Below the pieces are notes generated by a model. That model was not told the origin of the DNA. It saw only the letters and a list, made by a program, of their open reading frames with translations, and searched no databases. A stretch of DNA of 64,000 nucleotides from assembly GCF_015493435.1 (NCBI RefSeq), contig NZ_WGDD01000026.1, positions 1-64,000 on the forward strand, written 5' to 3'. Below are positions 24,721 through 33,457 of the stretch, in pieces (position 1 is the stretch's first letter; every line of letters starts with the position of its first letter). The DNA comes from Sulfurovum sp. GTDB lineage: Bacteria; Campylobacterota; Campylobacteria; Campylobacterales; Sulfurovaceae. A program made the position numbers and the translations under genes.

Positions 24721-24839
24721 GGAAGTATTGTAACATAAAAGCTTGAATCGTTACGCTGAAATCCTCCTCTCCCGAATCCCGAAACAGAAGTGTCAGAAAA
24801 GCTAAGCTAAAATAGTAGCAGAAAACCAAGGAAGCAAAC

Positions 24840-25655
24840 ATGCCAAACATTGTTATTACCGGATGCAGTACAGGTATAGGGCTTGAAACAGCGAAATACC
24901 TGAAAGACAGATTTGTTACCGTCTACCCTACAGCAAGAGACCCCAGAGATGTTGCAATGCTGCATGCCCTGGGGTTTGAGCATGCCATGCAGCTTGATGT
25001 GACCAGGCCGGAGCAGATCGCGGCGGTGATCGCGGCAGCCGTTGAAAAAGAAGGAAAGATCGATGTCTGGTTCAACAATGCCGGTTACGGACAGCCCGGT
25101 GCTGTTGAGGACATTCGTACCGATGTACTGCGTGCACAGTTCGAAACCAATCTTTTTGGACTGCATGAATGTACACGGCAGATCATCCCTGTCATGCGTG
25201 CACAGGGGTATGGAAAGATCATACAGCATTCTTCTGTGCTTGGGCTTGTTTCTCTTTCCGGGCGCGGTGCCTATAATGCCAGCAAATATGCCATAGAAGG
25301 CTTGACAGATACTTTGCGTCTGGAACTGAAGCATACCGGTATTTACCCTGTACTGCTCAATACAGGTCCTGTCAGCAGCCATTTTCGGCAAACGGCTGTG
25401 AAGAAACTTCGGGAAAATGTAGATATCGGGCACTCTGTATTTTCCGAAATGTACAGACAGCATATGGAAGGCAGGCAAAAGGCGGTACCTTTTAATGAAG
25501 AGGCTGTTTCTGTTGCGAGGGTTGTACACAGGATCATACTGGCCGAGAGACCGAAACCGCGTTACTACATTACCAAAGCAACCTATCTGCTTGGGTATCT
25601 GAAGCGGGCAGTGAGTACGTCTGTTTTAGATAAAGTGCTTGCGAAAATAGGATAA
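24840..25655 (+). CDS. Short-chain dehydrogenase/reductase (SDR)
   Basis: 271 residues, classical SDR: nucleotide-binding ITGCSTGIG near the N-terminus, FNNAGYGQPG, catalytic Ser in IQHSSVLG and YNASKYAIEG (YxxxK). The C-terminal ~60 residues extend past the core, as in oxidoreductases acting on bulky or lipid substrates. AAGGAAGC precedes the ATG and TAAAAT (24808-24813) may be the -10. Substrate unknown. Stand-alone gene, divergent from the patatin gene. Confidence 0.88.
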   Translation: MPNIVITGCSTGIGLETAKYLKDRFVTVYPTARDPRDVAMLHALGFEHAMQLDVTRPEQIAAVIAAAVEKEGKIDVWFNNAGYGQPGAVEDIRTDVLRAQFETNLFGLHECTRQIIPVMRAQGYGKIIQHSSVLGLVSLSGRGAYNASKYAIEGLTDTLRLELKHTGIYPVLLNTGPVSSHFRQTAVKKLRENVDIGHSVFSEMYRQHMEGRQKAVPFNEEAVSVARVVHRIILAERPKPRYYITKATYLLGYLKRAVSTSVLDKVLAKIG

Positions 25656-25727
25656 ATCTCTGTACATGTATTCCGTATTTTACTCAGGATAATGTAGTAA
25701 ACCCGGTAATATTAATGATTTTTAAGC

Positions 25728-25733
25728 TATAGT
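25728..25733 (+). promoter_or_regulatory. -10 box for mog
   Basis: TATAGT in AAGCTATAGTATCCC, 33 bases before the ATG at 25766. An AGGA (25753-25756) lies between as a weak ribosome site. Confidence 0.45.
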
Positions 25734-25765
25734 ATCCCAAAATTTTACGACAGGACCAATGACAC

Positions 25766-26299
25766 ATGGACAAGATAAAAATCGGCGTAGTAACTACGAG
25801 TGACAGAGCTTCCCAGGGAATCTATGAAGATATTTCGGGAGTAGCCATTATGGACACGGTAAACGAATATCTGCTGAATGACTGTGAGTATGAATACCGT
25901 TGTATCCCTGACGAACAGAGTCTCATCGAAACGACACTCATAGAACTCTCGCGTGACAGGCAGTGCGACCTCATTGTTACCACCGGCGGTACGGGGCCGG
26001 CACCGCGGGATGTCACCACGGAAGCAACTGAAAATGTCTGCCAGAAACTGCTTCCGGGCTTTGGCGAACAAATGCGGGCAGTGAGCCTTCAGTATGTGCC
26101 TACGGCCATTCTCTCGCGTCAGACGGCGGGTATCTGCAACAATTCCCTGATCATCAATCTTCCGGGAAAACCGAAGTCCATCCGTGAATGTCTCGATGCT
26201 GTCTTCCCCGCGGTTCCCTACTGCATCGATCTGATCGGAGGGCACTATATGGAAGCCGACGAAGCAGTGATCCGTATCTTCAGACCCAAAACCAAATAG
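25766..26299 (+). CDS. mog: Molybdopterin adenylyltransferase (Mog/MoaB family)
   Basis: 177 residues. IGVVTTSDRASQGIYED at the N-terminus, VTTGGTGPAPRDVTTEAT (the molybdopterin-binding loop) and NLPGKPKSIRECLDAVFPAVPYCIDLI at the C-terminus match MogA. It adenylates molybdopterin before molybdate insertion, serving nitrate, formate or sulfur-compound oxidoreductases. The gene is followed 12 bases later by two small genes, the second overlapping the first. Confidence 0.9.
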   Translation: MDKIKIGVVTTSDRASQGIYEDISGVAIMDTVNEYLLNDCEYEYRCIPDEQSLIETTLIELSRDRQCDLIVTTGGTGPAPRDVTTEATENVCQKLLPGFGEQMRAVSLQYVPTAILSRQTAGICNNSLIINLPGKPKSIRECLDAVFPAVPYCIDLIGGHYMEADEAVIRIFRPKTK

Positions 26300-26311
26300 A
26301 AGAGAGTCAGT

Positions 26312-26521
26312 ATGAATATTGAATTGATAGAACAGAAGATCAATGAGATCATCACAGAACTTGAGAAAGAAGTCATGGTTCTTGTGACGGATGAGACCAT
26401 CGACAAGCAAAATACCAATTTGCGTATGAAACCTTTGGCTTCTGCCAAACAGATTTTGCTCAATGCGCTTGACAGTATCAAAATGGTGGACAGGCTCAAT
26501 CAGGAGGACCTGAAAAAATGA
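26312..26521 (+). CDS. Small helical hypothetical protein
   Basis: 69 residues, acidic and strongly helical (EQKINEIITELEKEVMVL, then AKQILLNALDSIKMV), no membrane segment. SD GAAGAGAG lies before the ATG. Between mog and a small membrane protein gene, overlapping the latter by 4 bases, so cotranscribed. Function unknown. Confidence 0.6.
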   Translation: MNIELIEQKINEIITELEKEVMVLVTDETIDKQNTNLRMKPLASAKQILLNALDSIKMVDRLNQEDLKK

Positions 26522-26733
26522 TCAGGCTTTTTTCCCTTATGCTGCTCGGTACACTGTATGCCTGTGCCGGAGAGAAACTGCTTATCTCTCCGCCGGTCGC
26601 ACTGGGCGGACTGCTGCTGATCATTGGACTTTTCTTCTGGGGCATTTACAAAGCGGTAAAAACACAGAAGATACAGTATGCCTGGGCACTGCTTCCTTTT
26701 GTGCTTCTTCTTGCGGTGATGTTTTTCATTTAG
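26518..26733 (+). CDS. Small membrane protein
   Basis: 71 residues with a hydrophobic start (MIRLFSLMLLGTLYACAG, a possible signal peptide or membrane segment) and two clear membrane helices (~25-43 and ~53-70) joined by a basic loop (KAVKTQKIQ). Starts within the stop of the preceding gene (ATGA). No family recognised. Coding is supported by the overlap and by good amino-acid composition. Confidence 0.6.
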   Translation: MIRLFSLMLLGTLYACAGEKLLISPPVALGGLLLIIGLFFWGIYKAVKTQKIQYAWALLPFVLLLAVMFFI

Positions 26734-26845
26734 ATGATGTATCATTGGCTGCAATTGTTTTGATGATGTTGCTGCTATTTCAAATGATATGCATTTTTTT
26801 AGCACTTTCCCCGTCCTTTTCGGTACTTTTAAAGTCATCGTCTTC

Positions 26846-26860
26846 TATACTGTCAGTATA
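26846..26860. promoter_or_regulatory. Perfect palindrome in the carbonic anhydrase promoter
   Basis: TATACTG-T-CAGTATA, two 7-base arms around one base. Its left arm contains the likely -10 box TATACT (26846-26851), and it ends 20 bases before the ATG at 26881. A protein bound here would block or reshape transcription initiation, so it is a candidate operator. Confidence 0.5.
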
Positions 26861-26880
26861 CCCAACATAAAGGACAAAGC

Positions 26881-27630
26881 ATGAAAAAAACACTTTCCCT
26901 CTTTGCCGCGGCAGCACTGATGTGTTCGGCGGTACAGGCAAATGAATCCGGTGGATCCCACTGGGGATACACAGGGCACAATACCCCCGAAACATGGGGG
27001 CATCTCTCCGAAAAATACCATGCATGCAGTGACGGGCTGAACCAGTCTCCCATCAATATTACACATTCCGTCACAGACCCGAAACATGCTCCGCTCAATC
27101 TTGCGTACAGGCAGGGCTCCAATGAGGTGGTAAATAACGGCCATACTATCCAGGTCAATGTCAATCCCGGAGACACACTTGTGGTTGATGGCAAAACATT
27201 CGAACTCAAACAGTTTCACTTCCATTCGCCGAGTGAAAATCACATCAACGGCAAATCATTTCCGCTTGAAGCCCATTTTGTCCATCTTGACAAAGACGGA
27301 AATATTGCGGTTGTCGCTGTTATGTTCAAGGAAGGTGCAGCGAATAGGGATCTTGCCAAAATATGGAAAGTGATGCCGAAAAAAGCAGGAGAAAAGCATG
27401 CACTCAAAGTAAAAGATATTGCAGCAGATCTTATCCCGGACAAGCAGCATTACTACAGATTCAACGGCTCACTGACAACACCGCCGTGCACCGAGGGTGT
27501 AAGATGGTTTGTCCTTGAAAAGCCTTTGACCGTTTCAAAAGAACAGGTCGAGCAGTTCCAGCATGTGATGCACCACCCGAACAACAGACCTGTTCAGCCG
27601 CTTGATGCAAGAGTGATCGTAGAAGAATAA
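26881..27630 (+). CDS. Alpha-class carbonic anhydrase, periplasmic
   Basis: 249 residues. Signal peptide MKKTLSLFAAAALMCSAVQA. Hallmarks: HWGYTGHNTPETWG, QSPINI, zinc His residues in KQFHFHSPSENH (two) and LEAHFVHLD (third), and SLTTPPCTEGVRWFVL; two Cys may form the usual disulphide. It interconverts CO2 and bicarbonate in the periplasm. AAAGGACAAAGC precedes the ATG. A SulP-family anion transporter lies 0.8 kb away on the other strand, so the two may serve inorganic carbon supply, which is inference. Confidence 0.94.
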   Translation: MKKTLSLFAAAALMCSAVQANESGGSHWGYTGHNTPETWGHLSEKYHACSDGLNQSPINITHSVTDPKHAPLNLAYRQGSNEVVNNGHTIQVNVNPGDTLVVDGKTFELKQFHFHSPSENHINGKSFPLEAHFVHLDKDGNIAVVAVMFKEGAANRDLAKIWKVMPKKAGEKHALKVKDIAADLIPDKQHYYRFNGSLTTPPCTEGVRWFVLEKPLTVSKEQVEQFQHVMHHPNNRPVQPLDARVIVEE

Positions 27631-27649
27631 ATATGCTTCCGTATGGCCT

Positions 27650-28333
27650 CTACTTTCGTGTAGAGGTCATTCCCGCACCGAGCCAGTCCTGCATGCCCCC
27701 GCGATACCATTTCAGCTTTTCGGCAGGATAGCCGATTTCAAGCAGTGCGCTTATCATGGAAGGGGACTGGCTGCACCAGGGGCCGTTACAGAAAAGCAGC
27801 AGCGTCTTTGCTTGCTCAAAATCATATTCTCCGTCACTGTCTTTGGTCACACCAAGAAACTTCAGTGCATACTCAAAATGAAATTCGTAATCGTCATGGT
27901 ATTTAAAATAGACAAAAGGCATGTTGATTGCACCGGGTATGGTCATGTACTTGTACCATGATGCTTTACGGCTGTCTATGAGCAGCAGATCTTTATTTCT
28001 CTGCATCTCTTTCAGGAATACGAGTACTTCAAGTTCACCATAGGTTTCAAGGTCTGCATCAAGGTGCATGGGCTGCAGTTTTCCTTTGGTGTGTACATAC
28101 GTGGATTTACAGGCTTCGGGTACTTTGGGATTGGCAAAATTCCCTGTCCAGAGCATTTCATTGTTGATGGGGATCTTTTTGCATACAGCAGGTATATTGC
28201 GTTCTACCACATAGTGGACCTGCTTTTTGTCAGATGTGGTCATGGTGACCATGACACCGGTGCTTTCAATGCTTTTGCTGCCCATCAGCAAAGAGCTTGC
28301 CAAAAAGGGAAGAAGGATATAGAGATTTTTCAT
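27650..28333 (-). CDS. Exported rhodanese-like sulfurtransferase-domain protein
   Basis: 227 residues with a signal peptide (MKNLYILLPFLASSLLMG). A ~90-residue extracytoplasmic part is followed by a rhodanese domain: LLLIDSRKASWY, GAINMPF, active-site loop LLFCNGPWCSQS with the Cys in CNGPWC, and WYRGGMQDWLGAG at the end. It may handle sulfur compounds or act as a thiol protein in the periplasm, which suits a sulfur-oxidising organism. SD TAGGAGC precedes the ATG. It is transcribed alone, convergent with the carbonic anhydrase gene. Confidence 0.85.
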   Translation of the reverse strand: MKNLYILLPFLASSLLMGSKSIESTGVMVTMTTSDKKQVHYVVERNIPAVCKKIPINNEMLWTGNFANPKVPEACKSTYVHTKGKLQPMHLDADLETYGELEVLVFLKEMQRNKDLLLIDSRKASWYKYMTIPGAINMPFVYFKYHDDYEFHFEYALKFLGVTKDSDGEYDFEQAKTLLLFCNGPWCSQSPSMISALLEIGYPAEKLKWYRGGMQDWLGAGMTSTRK

Positions 28334-28426
28334 TTTTAGCTCCTATAAACATAATTGTTTTTTATATAGTAACATAAAAATGAAATACATAATAAATGAA
28401 AAGTGAATACGCTAAAAAGGTATAGT

Positions 28427-30010
28427 TTATACGTCGTGTGCGACCTTGTAGGTCGGGTCATCCTCTTCATAGGTACAGAAAGGCCCTGCGGCTTTCAGTG
28501 TTTTTTTACAGTCTTCCGAAAGGTGTCTGAGCGTCAGTTTTTTTCCTGCTTTTTTGTACTTTTCTGTCAGTGCGTCGATGGCTTCGGCACCGGAGCTGTC
28601 CATCACCCTTGCTTTTTTAAAGTCGATGACCACTTCAGTGGGGTCGTTTTCTACATCGAACTGTTCATTGAACGAGGTGACCGAGGCAAAAAAGAGGGGA
28701 CCGTCAAGTTCATAAATCTTCTTGTTGCCCTCCATCCTGGTATGAGAGAAGATCTTGGCGTGCTCCCATGCAAAGACAAGTGCAGAGATAATGATACCTG
28801 CAATGACCGCTACGGCAAGATCGAAGAAAATGGTAATAACGGTCACTACAACCAGTACAAAAGCATCGGATTTTGGCATATGTCTGATACGCTTAATCGA
28901 AGAGAATTCAAATGTTCCGATACTCACCATGAACATGATACCGACCAGTACGGCAATAGGGATCGCTGAAATGACGGCAGAAAAACTGACCACAAGCACA
29001 ATGAGCAGTGTCGCAGCCGTAAAAGAAGAAAGCCGCCCAAGGCCGCCGGATGTGAAGTTGATGATCGACTGTCCGATCATCGCGCAGCCTGCCATGCCTC
29101 CAAAGAGACCTGATGTGGCATTCCCGATGCCCAATGCAACACACTCTTTGTTCCCTGAGCCTCTTTTTCCGCCCATTTCGTCAAGCACGGAGAGTGTCAG
29201 CAGCGATTCTATGAGTCCGACAAGTGCGACAATGACAGCCGTAGGCAGGATCACTTTGAGTGATTCCCAGTTGAAAAGTATGGAGAGATCGGGCAAGGTG
29301 AAATGGGGAAAAGAGACATGGGACAGGTCTGCCATACTACCTACCGTTTTTGTATCGATACCGCCGAAATAAACTACCAGTGTGATGACAACAATGGCAA
29401 CCAGTCCGGCAGGAACTGCTTTGCTGAGCCGGGGAAGATACTGCATCGTCAGCATGGTCACGGCCACAATGATGTACATAATGTAATTCTCTGCAAAACT
29501 CGCTTTGACGATCTCCCACCAGGAAGCGTACTGCGCTATATGTGCCGGTGCAAGGAAGGGAAGCTGTGCCAGTGCGATGACAATGGCGAGACCGTTCACG
29601 AAACCAAAGAGTGCGGGCTGCGGCACGAGACGGATGAATTTACCCATCTTCAGTACCCCTATGGCAACCTGTATAAACCCTGCAATGATCGACGTGATGA
29701 GAATGTAGTGCAGTACTGTCATGGAGAGGGCTTCGGTATCGAGACCGGGGTAGTGCTGTTTGACCCATACACCGAGAGAAACAAAGACTACTGCCACGGA
29801 GCCTGTTGCACCGGAGATCATCCCGGGTTTACCGCCGAGAAGGGACGTGATGACCCCGATGATGAATGCGGCATAAAGACCGACGATCGGTGAAACCCCG
29901 GCGATGAATGAAAAAGCGATTGCTTCAGGTACCAGTGCTACGGCAACCAGTGCACCTGAAAGGATGTCGTTCTTAATGTTCTGTTTGGAATATTTCTGAA
30001 TATCGAACAA
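28427..30010 (-). CDS. SulP-family anion transporter with STAS domain
   Basis: 527 residues from a TTG at 30010, preceded by TAAGGAA at good spacing. An ATG at 30229 lies inside the upstream arsB gene and its extra 73 residues have no family character. FDIQKYSKQNIKNDILSGALVAVALVPEAIAFSF is the expected SulP start; ten or more membrane segments follow and a C-terminal STAS domain (~435-520, VVIDFKKARVMDSSGAEAID). Substrate may be bicarbonate or sulfate; the neighbouring carbonic anhydrase slightly favours bicarbonate. It follows arsB on the same strand with a hairpin between them. Confidence 0.87.
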   Translation of the reverse strand: MFDIQKYSKQNIKNDILSGALVAVALVPEAIAFSFIAGVSPIVGLYAAFIIGVITSLLGGKPGMISGATGSVAVVFVSLGVWVKQHYPGLDTEALSMTVLHYILITSIIAGFIQVAIGVLKMGKFIRLVPQPALFGFVNGLAIVIALAQLPFLAPAHIAQYASWWEIVKASFAENYIMYIIVAVTMLTMQYLPRLSKAVPAGLVAIVVITLVVYFGGIDTKTVGSMADLSHVSFPHFTLPDLSILFNWESLKVILPTAVIVALVGLIESLLTLSVLDEMGGKRGSGNKECVALGIGNATSGLFGGMAGCAMIGQSIINFTSGGLGRLSSFTAATLLIVLVVSFSAVISAIPIAVLVGIMFMVSIGTFEFSSIKRIRHMPKSDAFVLVVVTVITIFFDLAVAVIAGIIISALVFAWEHAKIFSHTRMEGNKKIYELDGPLFFASVTSFNEQFDVENDPTEVVIDFKKARVMDSSGAEAIDALTEKYKKAGKKLTLRHLSEDCKKTLKAAGPFCTYEEDDPTYKVAHDV

Positions 30011-30126
30011 GATGGAATTCCTTAGGTAAAAAAGTGTTGGAATTCTACCATAATAGTTTTTGTGCAAGATGACAGTTCGGAATTTGGTTTGTATGTTCCT
30101 TCCCCGGCCGGTGTGCCGATATCTGA

Positions 30127-30149
30127 GGGGCCGGAATAAACCGGTCCCC
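30127..30149. terminator. Strong hairpin between arsB and the SulP gene
   Basis: GGGGCCGG-AATAAA-CCGG(T)CCCC, an 8-base GC stem with one bulge. It lies just past the arsB stop on the minus strand. There is no U-run, so it may attenuate rather than terminate, separating the ars operon from the SulP gene. Confidence 0.5.
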
Positions 30150-30156
30150 GTATCTG

Positions 30157-31419
30157 TCAGACCAGGGAGAGCAATACGATCAAAAGTACAGGCGGTGTGA
30201 CGAGGAGCCCGAACTTGCTGTACTCCCAAAAACCGATCTTGACCCCCTTTTTGCTGAGGACATGGAGCCAGAGCAGGGTGGCGAGCGAACCGAACGGTGT
30301 CATTTTCGGTCCCAGGTTACAGCCGATGATATTGGCATAGGCCAGTACTTCGTTCCCGGCATATCCTATTTTGTCAATAGCAATGTCCATGACCATGATG
30401 GTCGGCATATTGTTCATAATGGCAGAGAGGAATGCAGAGAGGAATCCGGTACCCACAATGGCGACAGCATCACCTCTGTGGCTGAGGTTCTGCAGTACAT
30501 GTGCGATGTAATCTGTCAGGCCTGCATTCTTCAGTCCGTATACGACAATATAGAGCCCGATACTGAACCATACGACCTGCCAGGGAGCTGTTTTGATGGT
30601 GAGCCAGGCTTTGGCGTGTCTGGTATAGGAAGCAATACCGAGAAATATGAGGCCGCCGCCAAGTGCAAAGAGGCTTACCGGAAGATGGTAAAGGTCACCG
30701 ATAAAGTAACCGATAAGGAGGAGGGCCAGAAAGAACCATGAGAAAATGAAAAGGGTTTTGCTTTTGAGTACTTCGTCAGGATCTTTCAGCAGGGAAATAT
30801 CGATCTGTTGTGGAATATCTTTTCTCAATATCAGCCACAAAATAGCGATGGAAGCTGTAACACTCACAATAAACGGCAGGAACATATGTTTCAAATAAGC
30901 CCAGAATCCGATATGAAAATAGTCTGCCGTAACGATGTTGGTCAGGTTCGAGAAGACAAACGGCAGGGACGCACTGTCACTGATGAACCCGCCGGCAAGC
31001 AGAAAAGCAAGGATCGTCTTGGTATTGAGTTTTAAAATACGCATTTTGGCAAGCAGAATAGGGGTTAAAATAAGTGCGGCGCCGTCATTGGCAAACAGTG
31101 CCGAAACAAAAGCTCCGAGGAGCAGAGCATAAACGAACATCAAATGTCCGCTGCCTTTGGAAAGATATGCCATTTTGATGGCGCACCACTCAAAAAAGCC
31201 TATTTCGTCAAGCACCATCGAAAGCAGGATGATACCGATGAATGCCAGTGTCGCATCCCAGACGATCTCTGTGACGATCCAGACGTCATTCAGACTTACG
31301 ACACCCAGAAGCAGTGCCGCTGCGGCACCGATGACTGCGGTTGTACCGATCTGAAGTCCTTTTGGCTGCCAGATAATGAAAAGAAGTGTTACCAGAAAGA
31401 GTGTTGCTGCCAGGATCAT
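30157..31419 (-). CDS. arsB: Arsenite efflux permease ArsB-type
   Basis: 420 residues, about eleven to twelve membrane segments. It matches the ArsB/NhaD ion-transporter superfamily at arsenic-specific positions: FANDGAALILTPI, GFISDSASLPFVFSNLTNIV, IMNNMPTIMV and NIIGCNLGPKMTPFGSLATLLWL. It expels arsenite from the cytoplasm. The ATG overlaps the stop of the large fusion gene (ATGA). The arsR-fusion-arsB order, with a predicted ArsR operator upstream, makes an arsenic operon. Confidence 0.93.
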   Translation of the reverse strand: MILAATLFLVTLLFIIWQPKGLQIGTTAVIGAAAALLLGVVSLNDVWIVTEIVWDATLAFIGIILLSMVLDEIGFFEWCAIKMAYLSKGSGHLMFVYALLLGAFVSALFANDGAALILTPILLAKMRILKLNTKTILAFLLAGGFISDSASLPFVFSNLTNIVTADYFHIGFWAYLKHMFLPFIVSVTASIAILWLILRKDIPQQIDISLLKDPDEVLKSKTLFIFSWFFLALLLIGYFIGDLYHLPVSLFALGGGLIFLGIASYTRHAKAWLTIKTAPWQVVWFSIGLYIVVYGLKNAGLTDYIAHVLQNLSHRGDAVAIVGTGFLSAFLSAIMNNMPTIMVMDIAIDKIGYAGNEVLAYANIIGCNLGPKMTPFGSLATLLWLHVLSKKGVKIGFWEYSKFGLLVTPPVLLIVLLSLV

Positions 31420-33455
31420 TTTTTGTTCAACACTTTTGATTTTGCAAGTGCTTCCTCTATCTCTGCTGTATCAATATCTCCGGTCAGTTTCATCTCTACA
31501 TTCCCGTCTTTGCCTTCCACTTCGATATGGCTGATCTTCTCTTTGGTCTCATCGCTCATACATTCACATTTCCCCGTCGAGCAGTTCTGGACCATCATGT
31601 CGATCTGCTGTTTGGCGACTGCGCCGGTAAAAGCGATGTTTACGCCTTCCTGCGTTTTAAATACATTCTTTTTCATGGATGCTCCAGGACTTTCCAGTGC
31701 TATGAGTTTTTTGATCTCTTTGGAACAGCAGCGTTTCAGCGGATTGGTATGTTTGCAGTCGCTTCCCGTGCATGCTTTTGTTGCTTTTTTGACTTCATCG
31801 AGTGTAGATGCACCGGCCCTGACCGCTGCGACGATCTCTCCTTTGGTTATGCCGATACAGTAGCAGATACGCTCATCATCGGACAGATTTTCCACCTCGC
31901 CGTTGAGTATCGCTTTGACGCGGGGAAGCAGTGTTGTGTGTATCTCTTCGTACGTCTTTTCAAACGCGTCATATCCTTTGCCGTCCGGATCTTCAAATCC
32001 CGCATGGATCTTGGGTACAGGTTTCGGGAACATCGGGCAAGTCTCTTTGGCATGGTCGCAGACCGTTACAACGAGGTTGAAGTCATGTTCCATCACTTCA
32101 TCAAGTGTTTTGGAATGATAGGCATCATCCCAGGCATCGTGGGCTTCGAGTACTTTCTTGGCATAGGGGTTGACCCTTCCGCTGGGTGCGACACCGGAAC
32201 TGTACGCCTCGATGCCTTCTAGTTCCTTGTTGATGATCGCTTCCGCAATGATAGAGCGGCAGCTGTTTCCCGTACAGAGTACGAGTACCTTTTTGCTGTT
32301 GGCTTCCTTCTCTGCCGGAGCAGTGTCGCAGCTTGGTGTTGTGTCGTTCCCTGAACAACAGCTCTCTTGGGCCGTTGTGTTGGGGGTGAATGTTGTTGTA
32401 GCCATAGTATTTTCCTTTGTATGTGTTTTTTTATTGAAGAGCGGTTCAAGCAGAAAGTAGAGCATCAGTCCAAGCATGGTCACGGCAGAGAGCTGTGCAA
32501 TGAAGCCGAACTCTTCAAGATGCTCTGTCAGCTGTGCACTCAAAATATTTGGGAAGAAGAGATCGAACATGTAGCCGAAAAGCAGACTGAAAAGACCGAT
32601 GACACCAAGGTAAATGATGAGTGCTTTTTTACCCAGTACCTTATAGACCACACCCATGGTCACGCTGTTGGTCGCCGGCCCGGCACTAAGCAGTATGAAT
32701 GCTGCACCGCCGCTGAGACCGCTGGCAATGAGTGAAGCAGCAATGGGCAGGGATGCTGTCGCGCAAATATAGAGCGGCATGGAAAAGAACAGTATCAGCA
32801 GGTAGGTGAGCAGCAGATTGTCACCGAGATACTGCATAATGTCCTTTGGCATAAAGGTCGTGATGAGCGCCCCGAGTACCAGTCCCCAGAACAACGGTTT
32901 GGCAAAATCCCTGAAAATGTCGAAGAGTGCATAGTTCAATGCCTTCACCGCACTGAATCCTCCGCTTTGGGTCTCTGTATCTGTACCGCAGGTGTCTGTA
33001 CAGCCGCATGAAGTACAGGTCTCCTCCTCCCCTGTATCGGGTACCTGTCCCCAAAAGTTTTGCAAGATACCGGCGACCATTGCGATGACCAAAGAAGTGA
33101 CAACACGGTAGATTGTAAAGATCCATCCGAAGAAACCGTATGTTGCCAAGATGGAGTCTGCACCTGTAATGGGTGTAGAGATGAGAAAACTCAACACTGA
33201 TCCGCTGCTTGCCCCTTCTTTTTTAAGACCGGTTGCAAAAGGGATGACGCTGCAGGAACACAGAGGCAGCGGAATACCAAAGAGTGATGACTTCACGACA
33301 GAGCCGAAATTGTCTTTGCCCAGATGCTTTGAGACAAAGTTTTCGGGGATCAACTGCTTGAGAACACCGGCAAAAAGTACCCCTATGAGTATGTAAATTG
33401 CCATATCATTGGTCAAGATCCAGAAATTGGTTAAAAATGCTTGGATGAGTTCCAT
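31416..33455 (-). CDS. Four-part arsenic fusion: permease, thioredoxin-type ArsC, BFD-like Fe-S, C-terminal domain
   Basis: 679 residues from the ATG at 33455 (AAAGGATGA just upstream; ATGs at 33470 and 33461 overlap arsR). Residues 1-345 are a DUF318/ArsP_1-type permease (SO_0444-like), with PLPLCSCSVIPF and SFLISTPITGADS, and a cytoplasmic or periplasmic Cys-rich loop TCTSCGCTDTC (~146-156). Residues ~388-520 are a low-molecular-weight phosphatase-like arsenate reductase: CTGNSCRS plus both resolving cysteines in VTVCDHAKETCPMF. Residues ~530-585 resemble a BFD-like [2Fe-2S] module (CYCIG, CTGSDCKH). Residues ~595-679 form a small alpha/beta module with CSTGKCECM. It would couple arsenate reduction to export. 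Lies 2 bases after arsR. Confidence 0.88.
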   Translation of the reverse strand: MELIQAFLTNFWILTNDMAIYILIGVLFAGVLKQLIPENFVSKHLGKDNFGSVVKSSLFGIPLPLCSCSVIPFATGLKKEGASSGSVLSFLISTPITGADSILATYGFFGWIFTIYRVVTSLVIAMVAGILQNFWGQVPDTGEEETCTSCGCTDTCGTDTETQSGGFSAVKALNYALFDIFRDFAKPLFWGLVLGALITTFMPKDIMQYLGDNLLLTYLLILFFSMPLYICATASLPIAASLIASGLSGGAAFILLSAGPATNSVTMGVVYKVLGKKALIIYLGVIGLFSLLFGYMFDLFFPNILSAQLTEHLEEFGFIAQLSAVTMLGLMLYFLLEPLFNKKTHTKENTMATTTFTPNTTAQESCCSGNDTTPSCDTAPAEKEANSKKVLVLCTGNSCRSIIAEAIINKELEGIEAYSSGVAPSGRVNPYAKKVLEAHDAWDDAYHSKTLDEVMEHDFNLVVTVCDHAKETCPMFPKPVPKIHAGFEDPDGKGYDAFEKTYEEIHTTLLPRVKAILNGEVENLSDDERICYCIGITKGEIVAAVRAGASTLDEVKKATKACTGSDCKHTNPLKRCCSKEIKKLIALESPGASMKKNVFKTQEGVNIAFTGAVAKQQIDMMVQNCSTGKCECMSDETKEKISHIEVEGKDGNVEMKLTGDIDTAEIEEALAKSKVLNKK

Positions 33456-33457
33456 GG

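Noticed and set aside
30011-30229. N-terminal extension of the SulP protein to an ATG at 30229
   Set aside because: The extension overlaps arsB and has no SulP features; a TTG with TAAGGAA upstream fits the family start.
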